In this document: in pieces, positions 1 to 8,414 of the stretch
How the letters are laid out: every line of letters begins with the position of its first letter
How positions within the stretch are numbered: the stretch's first letter is position 1
Source: Nocardia shimofusensis NBRC 100134
GTDB lineage: Bacteria > Actinomycetota > Actinomycetes > Mycobacteriales > Mycobacteriaceae
Length of the DNA stretch: 64,000 nt
Direction of reading: 5' to 3'
NCBI RefSeq assembly: GCF_001613125.1
Contig: NZ_BDBT01000009.1
Coordinates: forward strand, 124,001 to 188,000
Position numbers and translations under genes: made by a program
The notes under the pieces: model-generated
What the model was told of the DNA's origin: nothing
What the model saw: the letters and a program-made list of their open reading frames with translations, nothing else
The model's database searches: none

Positions 1-292
1 CGATGTCGAATTCCGAACCGTGGCTACCGATCAGCTGGACCTCGACGGGAAGACGCGAGAGCGCCGCGAGGTCGCGTAGCGCGCGACCGGAGATGACGGC
101 GGCGGTGGTGCCGGTCAGACCGGCGAGGGCGCGTAGCGCGCTCACCGACTCCCAGTGGGGAGTCGCCTTGGACGGGTCGGAGACGATCGGGGCGAGCGTT
201 CCGTCGTAGTCCGAGGCGACCAGCAGTCTCGGTTCGCGCGCGACCGTCGACAGTGCACGGCGAAGTTCTTGTGGCAGATCCTGTGCGCTCAC
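1..292 (-). CDS. otsB: Trehalose-phosphatase OtsB, N-terminal part (runs off left edge)
   Basis: The minus strand reads from a GTG at 290-292 into a HAD-type phosphatase N-terminus. About 20 residues in comes the nucleophile motif ASDYDGTLAPIV (DxDGT), followed by a hydrophobic segment with VISGRALRDL and then LIGSHGSEFD at the window edge. This arrangement is typical of trehalose-6-phosphate phosphatase, which makes trehalose and phosphate in the cytoplasm; trehalose is a cell-envelope sugar in mycolic-acid bacteria. About 97 codons are present and the C-terminal part is outside the window. The start is preceded by GGTTGGATGC, a weak ribosome site. A longer ATG frame at 294-296 is out of frame with the motif and was not used. 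An alternative would be a fused OtsB-like glycosidase; the N-terminus alone cannot exclude it. Confidence 0.8.
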   Translation of the reverse strand, partial: MSAQDLPQELRRALSTVAREPRLLVASDYDGTLAPIVSDPSKATPHWESVSALRALAGLTGTTAAVISGRALRDLAALSRLPVEVQLIGSHGSEFDI

Positions 293-475
293 GCATCCAA
301 CCTAATGATCGGAGGGGGATGTTTCACGGGCGGGCAGAACAATACTGTGTTGAATTTGCCGCACCACATCGCGCCGGTCGCTGTGCGCGCGATAGCCAGC
401 CCAGATCAACCGATTCGGCCGGTTAACGCACAAGTAACCGGCGGGTAACCTCGTGGTGGGACGGCTCCGTCCGGG

Positions 476-1111
476 CTACCTCTGATCGCCGAGCAGCAGA
501 TCGACGGTCAGTTCCAGCCTATCGCTGACGTCGGTCGCCGAGGCCCGGCGGGTGAGCCATGCCACAAGATTCGACAGCCACACGTCGCTGATGACGCGGG
601 CGATGGCCAGCTGGCGTTCGTCGGGCTCGCCGTCGTTCATGGCGCGGGCGAACACCCGGTCCATCACCTTGCCGACCCGATCGACCTCGGCGGCGGCCGA
701 GGCGTCGGCGAACATGAAGGCCCTGGTCATCGCCTCGGTGAGCAGGGGGTCGCGCTGCATCATCCGGGTGATCTGGGTCAGCAGCAGGTGCATGCGCTCG
801 CGCGGCGACGCCCCGGCCAGCGGCTTGCGCTTGCCCTCGAACTGCTCGAATTCACGTGCCAGCGCCGAGACGAGCAGATGCACCTTGGAGGGGAAGTAGC
901 GGTACAGGGTTCCCACGGCCACGTCGGCGCGCTCGGCGACCGCGCGCATCTGCACCGCGTCGTAGCCGCCCTTGGAGGCCAGGGCCAGGGTCGCGTCCAG
1001 GATCCGCTTGCGGCGCTCCCGCTGCGCAGCCGAACTCAGCTCGTCCTCGCTCAACGTGGTGACCGTCGCGGGACGCGAAGCGGCGGGCTGTGGTCGGGAG
1101 GGGCTGGCCAT
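476..1111 (-). CDS. kstR: TetR-family repressor of cholesterol catabolism KstR
   Basis: This TetR-family DNA-binding protein (211 aa) has an N-terminal helix-turn-helix, QRERRKRILDATLALASKGG followed by VQMRAVAERADVAVGTLYRYFPSK, and an all-helical ligand domain ending in VWLSNLVAWLTRRASATDVS. These stretches match my recollection of M. tuberculosis KstR (Rv3574) almost residue for residue. KstR represses sterol uptake and side-chain/ring A-B genes and is released by a sterol-derived CoA thioester. The ATG at 1109-1111 has an AAAGGA about 10 bases upstream; an in-frame ATG at 1178-1180 lies almost against the operator and is a less likely start. It is divergent from fadE34, with a perfect KstR site between them, so autoregulation is expected. 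The kstR-fadE34 pairing is the same as Rv3574-Rv3573c. Confidence 0.93.
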   Translation of the reverse strand: MASPSRPQPAASRPATVTTLSEDELSSAAQRERRKRILDATLALASKGGYDAVQMRAVAERADVAVGTLYRYFPSKVHLLVSALAREFEQFEGKRKPLAGASPRERMHLLLTQITRMMQRDPLLTEAMTRAFMFADASAAAEVDRVGKVMDRVFARAMNDGEPDERQLAIARVISDVWLSNLVAWLTRRASATDVSDRLELTVDLLLGDQR

Positions 1112-1186
1112 GGGGTGAGAGTCCTTTCCGCCAACGGTGGTTGCGCCGGTCCCAGGCCCTCTCTTGACTTGACCCGGCATGGATAT

Positions 1187-1200
1187 TAGAACATGTTCTA
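1187..1200. promoter_or_regulatory. KstR operator between kstR and fadE34
   Basis: TAGAACATGTTCTA is a perfect 14-bp palindrome that fits the KstR consensus T-N2-AAC-N2-GTT-N2-A at every fixed position. It lies in the divergent kstR/fadE34 intergenic region and probably controls kstR and the whole fadE34 to ltp2 operon, for which no other operator is visible. Confidence 0.92.
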
Positions 1201-1236
1201 GGTGTGGGAGTCACGCCGGGAAGGGCGGTATGGACT

Positions 1237-3411
1237 GTGACCATCGCCACCACTGACGAGCATAAAGCCGTTCAGGAGTCGATGCGGGGGTGGGCCGGTT
1301 CGGTCCGTCCGATTGCAACAATGCGCGCCGAGCCGACCGGGTTCTGGCGCGGGTACTGGCCTGCCCTCGCCGATCTCGGGGTGTTCCGTGTCGCGGTCGC
1401 CGAGGAGGCGGGCGGCGCGGGCGCGACGGTCGCCGACCTGGCGGTGCTGCTCGAACAGGCCGCCCACGATCTGGTCGGTGGGCCGGTGCTCACCACCGCG
1501 CTGGCCAACCTGGTCACCGCGGGAGCGCTCGCCGAGGACCAGCCCTGCGGGGTCGCCGTCGATCCTGACGACGCCGATCGTGCTGGGGACAACGAACTTT
1601 CGCCCGGACCGCAGGACGGCACGGGCACGCTGACCGGCAGCTGGCCGCAGGTGCTCGGCGCCGAGCCCGGTACCGCGGTGTTGCTGCCGGTTCGCTCCTC
1701 GGCGGCGCCGGGGGGAGTGCGCTGGTGCCTGCTGCCGCCGGACGCCCCCGGGCTGCGGATCGAACCGCTGACTCCCACCGATCCGAGCGTCCCGCTGGCC
1801 CGTGTGCACTGCGCGCAGACCCCGGTCGCCGAGGACCAGGTGTTCACCTCGTCGCGCTCGGTCGAGGATCTGCTGGTGGTGCTGGTCGTGGCCGAACTGG
1901 CCGGGCTGGCGGGCTGGTGCCTGGACACCGCCGTCGAGTACGCCAAGGTGCGTGAGCAGTTCGGTCGCCAGATCGGTTCCTTCCAGGCCGTCAAACACAT
2001 CTGCGCCTGGATGCTGTGCCGCACCGAGCTCATCCGCGCGGTGGCGCTGGACGCCGCGGCCGCCGTGGACGAGGGCGGCGAGGAACTGCCGATCGCCGCG
2101 TCGATCGCGGCGGCCATCGCGCTGGACGCGGCCGTGGAGACCGCCAAGGACTGCATCCAGGTGCTCGGCGGCATCGGCTTCACCTGGGAACACGACGCGC
2201 ACTTCTACCTGCGCCGGGCCACCGCGCTGCGCCAGCTGCTCGGCGGCGGGCCGCGCTGGCGGGCCAGGGTCACCGAGCTCACGCGGGCCGGGCACCGCCG
2301 CACCACCGGCGCCGACCGGGTGCTGGCCGCCGACGGCGTCGAGGTCGACGGCGCCGCCGCCACCGGCCTGGCCGAGGAGGTCGCCGCGATCGCCGCGCTG
2401 CCCGCCGACCGGCAGCGCGACGCCATGGTCGACGCCGGTTTCGTCATGCCGCACTGGCCGCGCCCCTACGGCCGCGCGGCCGACCCGATGACCGGCCTGA
2501 TGATCTCCGAGGAACTGCGCCGCGCGGGCCTGAGTTCCCCCGATCTCGCGATCGGCGGCTGGGCCGTGCCGACCCTGCTCCAGCACGGCACCCAGGAGCA
2601 GATCGACCGGTTCGCCTGGCCGACGCTGCGCGGCGAGGTCGTCTGGTGTCAGCTGTTCAGCGAACCCGAGGCGGGCTCGGATCTGGCCGCGCTGCGCACC
2701 ACCGCCACCAAGGTCGAGGGCGGCTGGCGCCTGCGCGGTCAGAAGGTGTGGACCTCGCTGGGCGATCGCGCCAACTGGGGCATCTGCCTGGCCCGCACCG
2801 ATCCCGAGGCGCCCAAGCATCGCGGCATCAGCTACTTCCTGGTGGACATGCGCAGCGAAGGGCTGCAGGTGCGCCCGCTGGTGCAGATCACCGGTGAGGC
2901 GCGGTTCAGCGAAGTCTTCCTCGACGATGTCTTCGTGCCCGACGACTGTGTGGTCGGCGCGCTGAACAACGGCTGGAAGATCGCCCGCTCGACACTGTCC
3001 GCCGAACGGATCGCCATGGGCGGCAACGGTATCGGCCGAGCGCTCGAGGAGCTGATCGCCAAGCTACCCGACACCGGTCCCGGCTCGGAGCTGATCGCCG
3101 ACCGGCTCGGCGGTTTCGTCGCCGAGGCCATCGGCGGCCTGCTGCTCGAGCAGCGCGCTGCGCTCACCGTGCTCGCCGGCGGTGACGCGGGCGCGCAGAG
3201 CAGCGTGCGCAAGCTGGTCGGGGTGCGCCATCGGCAGGCGGTGGCGGAGTTCGCGGTGGAGAGCTCGGGTCCACTGGGCGCGCAGGAGACCGCCGAGGTC
3301 ACCGAGTTCCTGCTCACCCGCTGCCTGTCCATCGCCGGCGGCACCGAGCAGATCCTGCTCACCGTCGCCGCCGAGCGGATTCTCGGGCTGCCCCGCGACG
3401 CGGTCGGCTAG
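1237..3411 (+). CDS. fadE34: Fused double acyl-CoA dehydrogenase FadE34 (ChsE3), sterol side chain
   Basis: This 724-aa flavoprotein carries two acyl-CoA dehydrogenase modules in one chain. The first half (about residues 1-345) has REQFGRQIGSFQAVKH and ends in QVLGGIGFTWEHDAH. The second half (about 395-720) has SEPEAGSDLAALRTTATK, FSEVFLDDVFVPDDC and a C-terminal GGTEQILLTVAAERILGLP. The double length is diagnostic of FadE34/ChsE3, a fused counterpart of the heterotetrameric FadE pairs, known to act on C24/C26 steroid CoA thioesters. The GTG at 1237 follows GGGAAGGGCGG at good spacing; an in-frame GTG at 1204 lacks a ribosome site and starts only 4 bases after the operator. It is first in a same-strand run with fadE28, fadE29, chsH2, chsH1 and ltp2. 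Confidence 0.9.
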   Translation: MTIATTDEHKAVQESMRGWAGSVRPIATMRAEPTGFWRGYWPALADLGVFRVAVAEEAGGAGATVADLAVLLEQAAHDLVGGPVLTTALANLVTAGALAEDQPCGVAVDPDDADRAGDNELSPGPQDGTGTLTGSWPQVLGAEPGTAVLLPVRSSAAPGGVRWCLLPPDAPGLRIEPLTPTDPSVPLARVHCAQTPVAEDQVFTSSRSVEDLLVVLVVAELAGLAGWCLDTAVEYAKVREQFGRQIGSFQAVKHICAWMLCRTELIRAVALDAAAAVDEGGEELPIAASIAAAIALDAAVETAKDCIQVLGGIGFTWEHDAHFYLRRATALRQLLGGGPRWRARVTELTRAGHRRTTGADRVLAADGVEVDGAAATGLAEEVAAIAALPADRQRDAMVDAGFVMPHWPRPYGRAADPMTGLMISEELRRAGLSSPDLAIGGWAVPTLLQHGTQEQIDRFAWPTLRGEVVWCQLFSEPEAGSDLAALRTTATKVEGGWRLRGQKVWTSLGDRANWGICLARTDPEAPKHRGISYFLVDMRSEGLQVRPLVQITGEARFSEVFLDDVFVPDDCVVGALNNGWKIARSTLSAERIAMGGNGIGRALEELIAKLPDTGPGSELIADRLGGFVAEAIGGLLLEQRAALTVLAGGDAGAQSSVRKLVGVRHRQAVAEFAVESSGPLGAQETAEVTEFLLTRCLSIAGGTEQILLTVAAERILGLPRDAVG

Positions 3412-3438
3412 CCGCACAAGCCAACTGGGAGAACAACC

Positions 3439-4512
3439 GTGGATTTCACCAGGGACGAGGGTCAGGACGCCGTGGCCGAGGTCGTCGTCGGCCTGCTCGA
3501 ACGGGAGCAGGCACGCGACTTCGGGCTGTGGCGCAGCCTCGTCGAGACCGGTCTGCTCGGCCTCGCGCTGCCGGAACGTTTCGGCGGCGACGACATGGGC
3601 CTGCCGGAGATCTCGGTGCTGCTCACCGAGCTCGCCACCGATGCCGTCGCCGTGCCCGCGCTGCCCACGCTGGGTTTCGGCCTGCTGCCGTTGCTGCCGT
3701 TGCTGCCGGATGCGGTCGCCGAGGTCGTCTATCCGGCGATCGCCCAGGGCGCGATCGTCACCGCCGCGCTCAGCGAACCGGGCGATCCGTTCACCACCTC
3801 GCCGAAGACCACCGCGGTCGCCGACGGGGACACCGTCCGGGTGAGCGGGCACAAGATCGCGGTGCCCTACGCCGACGAGGCCCGCTGGCTGCTGATCCCC
3901 ACCGACGCGGGCATCGCGCTGATCGACGGCGACGCACCGGGTCTGAGCCGCATCGCCTCCCCGGCCTCCGGCGGCCTGCCGGAGGCCACCGTGCGGCTGG
4001 ACAACGTGGAGATCCCGGCCGAGCGTCTGCTGCCGGGCGATCTCGCCGACCTGCACCGTTACGCGGTCGCGGCGATCGGCTCGGCGGCCGACGGACTGCT
4101 CGAGGGCGCGTTGAAGCTCACCGCGGAGCATCTGCGCACCCGCCGCCAGTTCAACCGGCCGCTGGCCGAGTTCCAGGCGGTCGCCCAGCAGGTCGCCGAC
4201 CTCTACGTGGTCTCGCGCACCCTGCACGCCGTCGCCGCCTCCGCGACCTGGGCGCTGGCGCAGGTCGAGACCGGGGCAGACGATCAGGACCATCGCGCGC
4301 GTGTCGACGACGACCTCGACGTGCTGGCCTATACCGTGACCGCCGAGCTGCCCGCCGCCATGCAGAAGTGTCATCACCTGCACGGCGGGCTCGGCGTCGA
4401 CATCACCCATCCGATGCACCGCTACTACTCACAGGCCAAGGATCTCGTCCGCTGGCTCGGCGGTGAGTCGCTGCGCCTGGACCGTCTAGGAGCAAGATGT
4501 TCATCGATCTGA
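3439..4512 (+). CDS. fadE28: Acyl-CoA dehydrogenase FadE28 (ChsE1 subunit)
   Basis: This acyl-CoA dehydrogenase-fold subunit (357 aa) starts MDFTRDEGQDAVAEVVVGLL and ends with PMHRYYSQAKDLVRWLGGES and LDRLGARCSSI, closely matching my recollection of M. tuberculosis FadE28 (Rv3544c). FadE28 (ChsE1) pairs with FadE29 (ChsE2) in an alpha2beta2 enzyme that dehydrogenates the three-carbon side-chain acyl-CoA 3-oxo-4-pregnene-20-carboxyl-CoA. RRQFNRPLAEFQAVAQQVAD is the usual FAD-contact helix. The GTG start at 3439 follows GGGAGAACAACC. Its stop lies inside fadE29 (16-base overlap), consistent with coupled translation of subunits made in equal amount. In M. tuberculosis, cyp125 precedes fadE28; here fadE34 takes that position. 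Confidence 0.9.
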   Translation: MDFTRDEGQDAVAEVVVGLLEREQARDFGLWRSLVETGLLGLALPERFGGDDMGLPEISVLLTELATDAVAVPALPTLGFGLLPLLPLLPDAVAEVVYPAIAQGAIVTAALSEPGDPFTTSPKTTAVADGDTVRVSGHKIAVPYADEARWLLIPTDAGIALIDGDAPGLSRIASPASGGLPEATVRLDNVEIPAERLLPGDLADLHRYAVAAIGSAADGLLEGALKLTAEHLRTRRQFNRPLAEFQAVAQQVADLYVVSRTLHAVAASATWALAQVETGADDQDHRARVDDDLDVLAYTVTAELPAAMQKCHHLHGGLGVDITHPMHRYYSQAKDLVRWLGGESLRLDRLGARCSSI

Positions 4513-5666
4513 CCGCCGAGCAGCGTGCGCTGCGCGACGAATTGCGTTCCTACTTCGCCGATCTGGTCACCCCCGAAGAAGAAGCCGAGATGGCGATCAA
4601 CCGCCACGGCGACGCCTACCGCGCGGTGGTGCGCCGGATGGGCAGCGACGGCTGGCTCGGCGTGGGCTGGCCCAAGGAGTTCGGCGGGCAGGGCTTCGGC
4701 CCGGTCGAACAGCAGATCTTCTACAACGAGGCGGTGCGCGCCGATGTGCCGCTGCCGCTGGTGACGCTGCTGACCGTCGGCCCCACCCTGCAGACCTACG
4801 GCACCGAGGAACAGAAGCAGAAGTTCCTGCCCGGCATCCTCACCGGCGACATCCACTTCGCCATCGGCTACTCCGAGCCGGAGGCGGGCACCGATCTGGC
4901 CGCGCTGCGCACCAGCGCGGTCCGCGACGGCAACGGCGACTGGATCGTCAACGGCCAGAAGATCTTCACCACCGGCGCGCACGAAGCCGATTACGTCTGG
5001 CTGGCCGCCCGCACCGGCACGGTGGACTCGCGCCACCGCGGGATCACCATCCTGATCGTGGACACCTCCGACCCCGGCTACTCCTGGACGCCGATCATCA
5101 CCTGCGACGGCGCCCACCACACCAACGCCACCTATTTCGACAATGTGCGCGTGCCCGCGAACATGCTCGTCGGCGAGGAGAACCGGGGCTGGCGGCTGAT
5201 CACCACCCAGCTCAATCACGAGCGGGTCGGGCTCGGTCCGTCCGGCAAGATCGAGCAGCTCTACGACCGGATGCGCGATTGGGCGAGAAGTCAGGGTGCG
5301 CTCGCCGAACCGGACGTGCGCCGTGCGTTGGCCAGGGTGCACTCGATGGTGCGGCGCAACGAACTGCTGAACTGGCAGGTCGCGGGCACCGCCGAACGCG
5401 CCGACGCCGATCAGGCGCAGGTCATCGCCGACGCCTCGGCGACCAAGGTGTTCTCCACCGAATCGCTGCAGGAGGCGGGCAGGCTGGCCGAGGAGGTGGT
5501 GGGCCGCTTCGGTGACCCGGCCGATCCCGCGACCGCCGAGCTGCTGGGCTGGCTGGACCGGCGCACCAAACAGAACCTGGTGGTCACCTTCGGCGGCGGC
5601 GTCAACGAGGTCATGCGCGAACTCGTCGCCACCGCCGGGCTGAACCTGCCGCGCGTGCCGCGCTGA
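4497..5666 (+). CDS. fadE29: Acyl-CoA dehydrogenase FadE29 (ChsE2 subunit)
   Basis: This 389-aa acyl-CoA dehydrogenase begins MFIDLTAEQRALRDELRSYF and ends NLVVTFGGGVNEVMRELVAT then LPRVPR, both features of FadE29 (Rv3543c). Core motifs are GWPKEFGGQGFGPVEQQIF, FAIGYSEPEAGTDLAALRTS and GAHHTNATYFDNVRVPANML. It is the partner of FadE28, and together they form the ChsE1-ChsE2 dehydrogenase of the last side-chain cycle. The start overlaps fadE28 by 16 bases. It is followed by a 125-base spacer with short tandem repeats before chsH2, an unusually loose join in an otherwise tight operon. Confidence 0.93.
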   Translation: MFIDLTAEQRALRDELRSYFADLVTPEEEAEMAINRHGDAYRAVVRRMGSDGWLGVGWPKEFGGQGFGPVEQQIFYNEAVRADVPLPLVTLLTVGPTLQTYGTEEQKQKFLPGILTGDIHFAIGYSEPEAGTDLAALRTSAVRDGNGDWIVNGQKIFTTGAHEADYVWLAARTGTVDSRHRGITILIVDTSDPGYSWTPIITCDGAHHTNATYFDNVRVPANMLVGEENRGWRLITTQLNHERVGLGPSGKIEQLYDRMRDWARSQGALAEPDVRRALARVHSMVRRNELLNWQVAGTAERADADQAQVIADASATKVFSTESLQEAGRLAEEVVGRFGDPADPATAELLGWLDRRTKQNLVVTFGGGVNEVMRELVATAGLNLPRVPR

Positions 5667-5710
5667 GCGTCCGGGATACCCACCCCGGCAGCTCGCCCCA
5701 GCCGCTCCGC

Positions 5711-5763
5711 GCGGCAGCACAACGCGGCAGCACAACGCAGCAGCACAACCGCAGCAGCACAAC
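5711..5763. repeat. Four tandem copies of a 13-14 bp repeat upstream of chsH2
   Basis: The spacer between fadE29 and chsH2 holds successive units GCGGCAGCACAAC (5711-5723 and 5724-5736), GCAGCAGCACAAC (5737-5749) and CGCAGCAGCACAAC (5750-5763), followed by a partial GCAGCATCGAC. The array ends about 12 bases before the ribosome site AAGAAGGAG of chsH2. It does not encode part of either neighbour. A slippage-prone array here could vary spacing or mRNA structure ahead of chsH2; that role is inference. Confidence 0.85.
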
Positions 5764-5791
5764 GCAGCATCGACAAGAAGGAGCCGTGCGC

Positions 5792-6739
5792 GTGCCGGAA
5801 ACCGCAACGCCGGAAGACATCGCGGCCGCCGCCGAGAAGATCATCGCGGCGGGGGAGTCCGCGCCGCGCCTGGCGCGCGACCCGGTCAACCAGCCCATGA
5901 TCAACAACTGGGTGGAGGCGATCGGCGACACCAACCCGATCTACGTCGACGACGAGGCCGCCCGCGCCGCCGGTCACCCCGGCATCGTCGCGCCACCCGC
6001 GATGGCCCAGGTGTGGACCATGCTCGGGCTGGGCGGCGTTCGACCGCCCGACGACCCGATGACCGCCACCAACGAGCTGCTCGACGCCGCGGGCTACACC
6101 TCGGTGGTGGGCACCAACTGCGAGCAGGTCTACCACCGCTACCTGGTGCCCGGCGAGCAGGTCACCGTCACCAGCACGCTCGACTCCTGCATCGGCCCCA
6201 AGCGCACCGGCCTGGGCGAGGGCTGGTTCGTCACCTACCGCACCTGCTGGTACGTCGGCGACGAGCTGGTCACCGAAATGCTGTTCCGCATACTGAAGTT
6301 CGCGCCCGAGACCGCGGCTGCGCAGAAGACGCAGGACAAGCCCGCGGGGGATCGCGTCAAGCCGCTGGTCTCGCATGACACCGAGTTCTTCTGGGAAGGA
6401 ACGAAACTCGGCGAACTGCGCGTCCAGAAGCTGCCCGACGGCTCGCTGCGGCACCCGCCTGTCCCGGCGATCTGGAAGGACAAGTCCGAGCAGACCGACT
6501 ACGTCGTCGCCACCGGCCGCGGCACTGTCTTCAGTTACGTGGTGCACCACGCGCCGAAGGTGCCCGGACGGCAGCTGCCGTTCGTCGTCGCCCTGGTCGA
6601 ACTCGACGAAGGCGTGCGGATGCTCGGTGAACTGCGCGGCGTCGATCCCGCGGACGTGCGGGTCGGGCTGCCGGTCGAGGCCGGTTTCGAACAGCTCGAC
6701 GACGACGCCACGCTGCCCTACTGGAAGGTGAGCTCATGA
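5792..6739 (+). CDS. chsH2: Steroid enoyl-CoA hydratase ChsH2 (MaoC plus DUF35)
   Basis: This protein (315 aa) is a two-domain subunit with an N-terminal MaoC-like hot-dog fold (NQPMINNWVEAIGDTNPIYV, then HPGIVAPPAMAQVW) and a C-terminal DUF35-type OB fold (about residues 190-310, LPDGSLRHPPVPAIW and FSYVVHHAPKVPGRQLPFVV). It matches Rv3542c. ChsH1-ChsH2 hydrates the 17(20)-double bond of the pregnadiene-carboxyl-CoA intermediate, and the DUF35 domain docks the aldolase Ltp2. AAGAAGGAG sits 8 bases before the GTG at 5792; the in-frame GTG at 5786 is only 2 bases from it and less likely. The end overlaps chsH1 by four bases (ATGA). Confidence 0.9.
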   Translation: MPETATPEDIAAAAEKIIAAGESAPRLARDPVNQPMINNWVEAIGDTNPIYVDDEAARAAGHPGIVAPPAMAQVWTMLGLGGVRPPDDPMTATNELLDAAGYTSVVGTNCEQVYHRYLVPGEQVTVTSTLDSCIGPKRTGLGEGWFVTYRTCWYVGDELVTEMLFRILKFAPETAAAQKTQDKPAGDRVKPLVSHDTEFFWEGTKLGELRVQKLPDGSLRHPPVPAIWKDKSEQTDYVVATGRGTVFSYVVHHAPKVPGRQLPFVVALVELDEGVRMLGELRGVDPADVRVGLPVEAGFEQLDDDATLPYWKVSS

Positions 6740-7182
6740 CCCCGTCCACTCCGGTGTCGCCGTTCCCCACCGGCGTCGCGGTGGGCACGGCCCTGCCCGA
6801 GCTGGTGATCCACGCCGATCCCACCTTCGTGATCAGCACCGCGCTGGCCACCCGCGATTTCCAGGACGTGCATCACGACCGCGACAAGGCGGTCGCGCGC
6901 GGATCGAAGGACATCTTCGTCAACATCCTCACCGACACCGGCCTGGTGCAGCGCTTCGTCACCGACTGGGCGGGGCCGCGCGCCATCGTGAAATCCATCG
7001 CGCTGCGGCTGGGCGTCCCGCTCTACGCGGGCGACACCCTGACCCTCACCGGCACCGTCACCGAGATCTCCGGCGGCGACCTGACCATCGCCGTCGTGGG
7101 CCGCGACAGCCTCGGCGACCACATCACGGCGACCGCGGTCATCGCCGTCAACAACGGATTCGCCGGAGGCAGTGATGACTGA
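6736..7182 (+). CDS. chsH1: Steroid enoyl-CoA hydratase ChsH1 (MaoC-like)
   Basis: This 148-aa MaoC-like hot-dog protein has the segment RDFQDVHHDRDKAVARGSKD then FVNILTDTGLVQRFVTDW, matching Rv3541c. In the heterotetramer with ChsH2 it supplies the active-site Asp/His region for hydration of the steroid enoyl-CoA. It overlaps chsH2 by four bases and its stop codon sits inside the ltp2 translation start region. The N-terminus is longer than the M. tuberculosis protein by roughly 15-20 residues. Confidence 0.9.
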   Translation: MTPSTPVSPFPTGVAVGTALPELVIHADPTFVISTALATRDFQDVHHDRDKAVARGSKDIFVNILTDTGLVQRFVTDWAGPRAIVKSIALRLGVPLYAGDTLTLTGTVTEISGGDLTIAVVGRDSLGDHITATAVIAVNNGFAGGSDD

Positions 7183-7203
7183 GCCGGAGGCAGTGATGAC
7201 AGA
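7162..7203 (+). repeat. Tandem 21-bp duplication of ribosome site and start codon at the chsH1/ltp2 junction
   Basis: Bases 7162-7182 and 7183-7203 are copies differing at one position (ACTGA against ACAGA at the end). Each copy contains GGAGG and an ATG. The copies are 21 bases long, so both ATG codons (7175 and 7196) are in the ltp2 frame. The first copy also supplies the chsH1 stop codon. Confidence 0.9.
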
Positions 7204-8377
7204 ACAGCAACCGCTGAGCCGCCGCGCCGCCATCGTCGGCATCGGCGCGACCGACTTCTCCAAGGAATCCGGCCGCAGTGAACTGCGCCTGGCCGCCGAG
7301 GCGGTCACCGCCGCGCTGGCCGACGCGGGCCTGACCCCCGCCGATGTGGACGGCCTGACCACGTTCACCATGGACAACAACACCCAGGCCGCCGTCGCCC
7401 GCGCCACCGGCATCCCGCAGCTGAGGTTCTTCAGCCACATCGGTTACGGCGGCGGTGCGGCCTGCGCGACCGTTCAGCAGGCCGCGATGGCCGTGGCCAC
7501 CGGGGTGGCCGATGTGGTCGTCGCCTACCGCGCCTTCAACGAACGCTCGGTGTCGCGCTTCGGCCAGTTCTCCACCGCCCTGGCGAGTGCCCCCACCTCC
7601 TCGGGCATCGACGCGGGGTGGTCCTACCCGCACGGCCTGGGCACTCCCGCCGCGCAGGTGGCCATGGTCGCCCGCCGCTACATGCACGTCTACGGCGCCA
7701 CCAGCGAAGACTTCGGCCGCGTCGCCGTCGCCGACCGCAAGCACGCCGCGGTCAATCCCGACGCCTTCTTCTACGGCAAGCCGATCACCCTCGACGATCA
7801 TCAGAACTCCCGGTGGATCGCCGAGCCGCTGCACCTGCTCGACTGCTGCCAGGAGTCCGACGGCGGTGTGGCGATCGTGGTCACCAGCGTCGAACGCGCC
7901 CGCGACCTGCCCCACCGGCCCGCCGTCATCGCGGGCGCGGCGCAGGGCAGCGGCGCCGACCAATACGTCATGACCAGCTACTACCGCGACGCCCTCACCG
8001 GCCTGCCGGAAATGGGCCTGGTCGGCGAACAACTCTGGTCGCAGAGCGGACTCGGCCCGCAGGACATGCAGGCCGCCATCCTCTACGACCACTTCACCCC
8101 CTTCGTCCTCATGCAGCTCGAGGAACTCGGCTTCTGCGCCCGCGGCGAGGCCAAGGACTTCATCGCCGACGGCGCCATCGAGCTCGGCGGCCGCCTGCCG
8201 CTCAACACCCACGGCGGCCAGCTCGGCGAGGCCTACATCCACGGCATGAACGGCATCACCGAGGCGGTCCGCCAGATTCGCGGCACGTCGGTCAACCAGG
8301 TCGACTCGCTGGAGAACATCCTGGTCACCGCCGGCACCGGCGTCCCCACCTCGGGCCTGGTCCTCAGCGCGAACTGA
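7196..8377 (+). CDS. ltp2: Steroid side-chain retro-aldolase Ltp2 (thiolase fold)
   Basis: This protein (393 aa) has a thiolase/SCP-x fold and closely matches Rv3540c: AAIVGIGATDFSKESGRSEL, VADVVVAYRAFNERSVSRF, YDHFTPFVLMQLEELGF and NTHGGQLGEAYIHGMNGITE near the C-terminus. Ltp2, bound to the ChsH2 DUF35 domain, cleaves the C17-C20 bond by retro-aldol chemistry, giving androstenedione-type products and propionyl-CoA. Two in-frame starts, ATG 7175 and ATG 7196, have equal GGAGG sites because of a 21-bp duplication. The second gives a length closer to the family. The operon ends here, with a strong hairpin at 8385-8414. Confidence 0.92.
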   Translation: MTEQQPLSRRAAIVGIGATDFSKESGRSELRLAAEAVTAALADAGLTPADVDGLTTFTMDNNTQAAVARATGIPQLRFFSHIGYGGGAACATVQQAAMAVATGVADVVVAYRAFNERSVSRFGQFSTALASAPTSSGIDAGWSYPHGLGTPAAQVAMVARRYMHVYGATSEDFGRVAVADRKHAAVNPDAFFYGKPITLDDHQNSRWIAEPLHLLDCCQESDGGVAIVVTSVERARDLPHRPAVIAGAAQGSGADQYVMTSYYRDALTGLPEMGLVGEQLWSQSGLGPQDMQAAILYDHFTPFVLMQLEELGFCARGEAKDFIADGAIELGGRLPLNTHGGQLGEAYIHGMNGITEAVRQIRGTSVNQVDSLENILVTAGTGVPTSGLVLSAN

Positions 8378-8384
8378 GTCGGAA

Positions 8385-8414
8385 CCGACCGCCGCCTGTC
8401 ACGGCGGCGGTCGG
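8385..8414 (+). terminator. Hairpin terminator after ltp2
   Basis: CCGACCGCCGCC (8385-8396) and GGCGGCGGTCGG (8403-8414) form a perfect 12-bp stem with a six-base loop, eight bases after the ltp2 stop. There is no U-run, as is common for actinobacterial terminators. Confidence 0.75.

Noticed and set aside
1198-2820. 540-codon open frame on the minus strand opposite fadE34
   Set aside because: Composition is Gly/Arg/His-rich without any family motif, and it is a mirror of high-GC third positions of fadE34, which has full acyl-CoA dehydrogenase motifs.
5711-5763. Possible CRISPR array
   Set aside because: The units are contiguous 13-14 bp copies without spacers; no cas gene is in the window.
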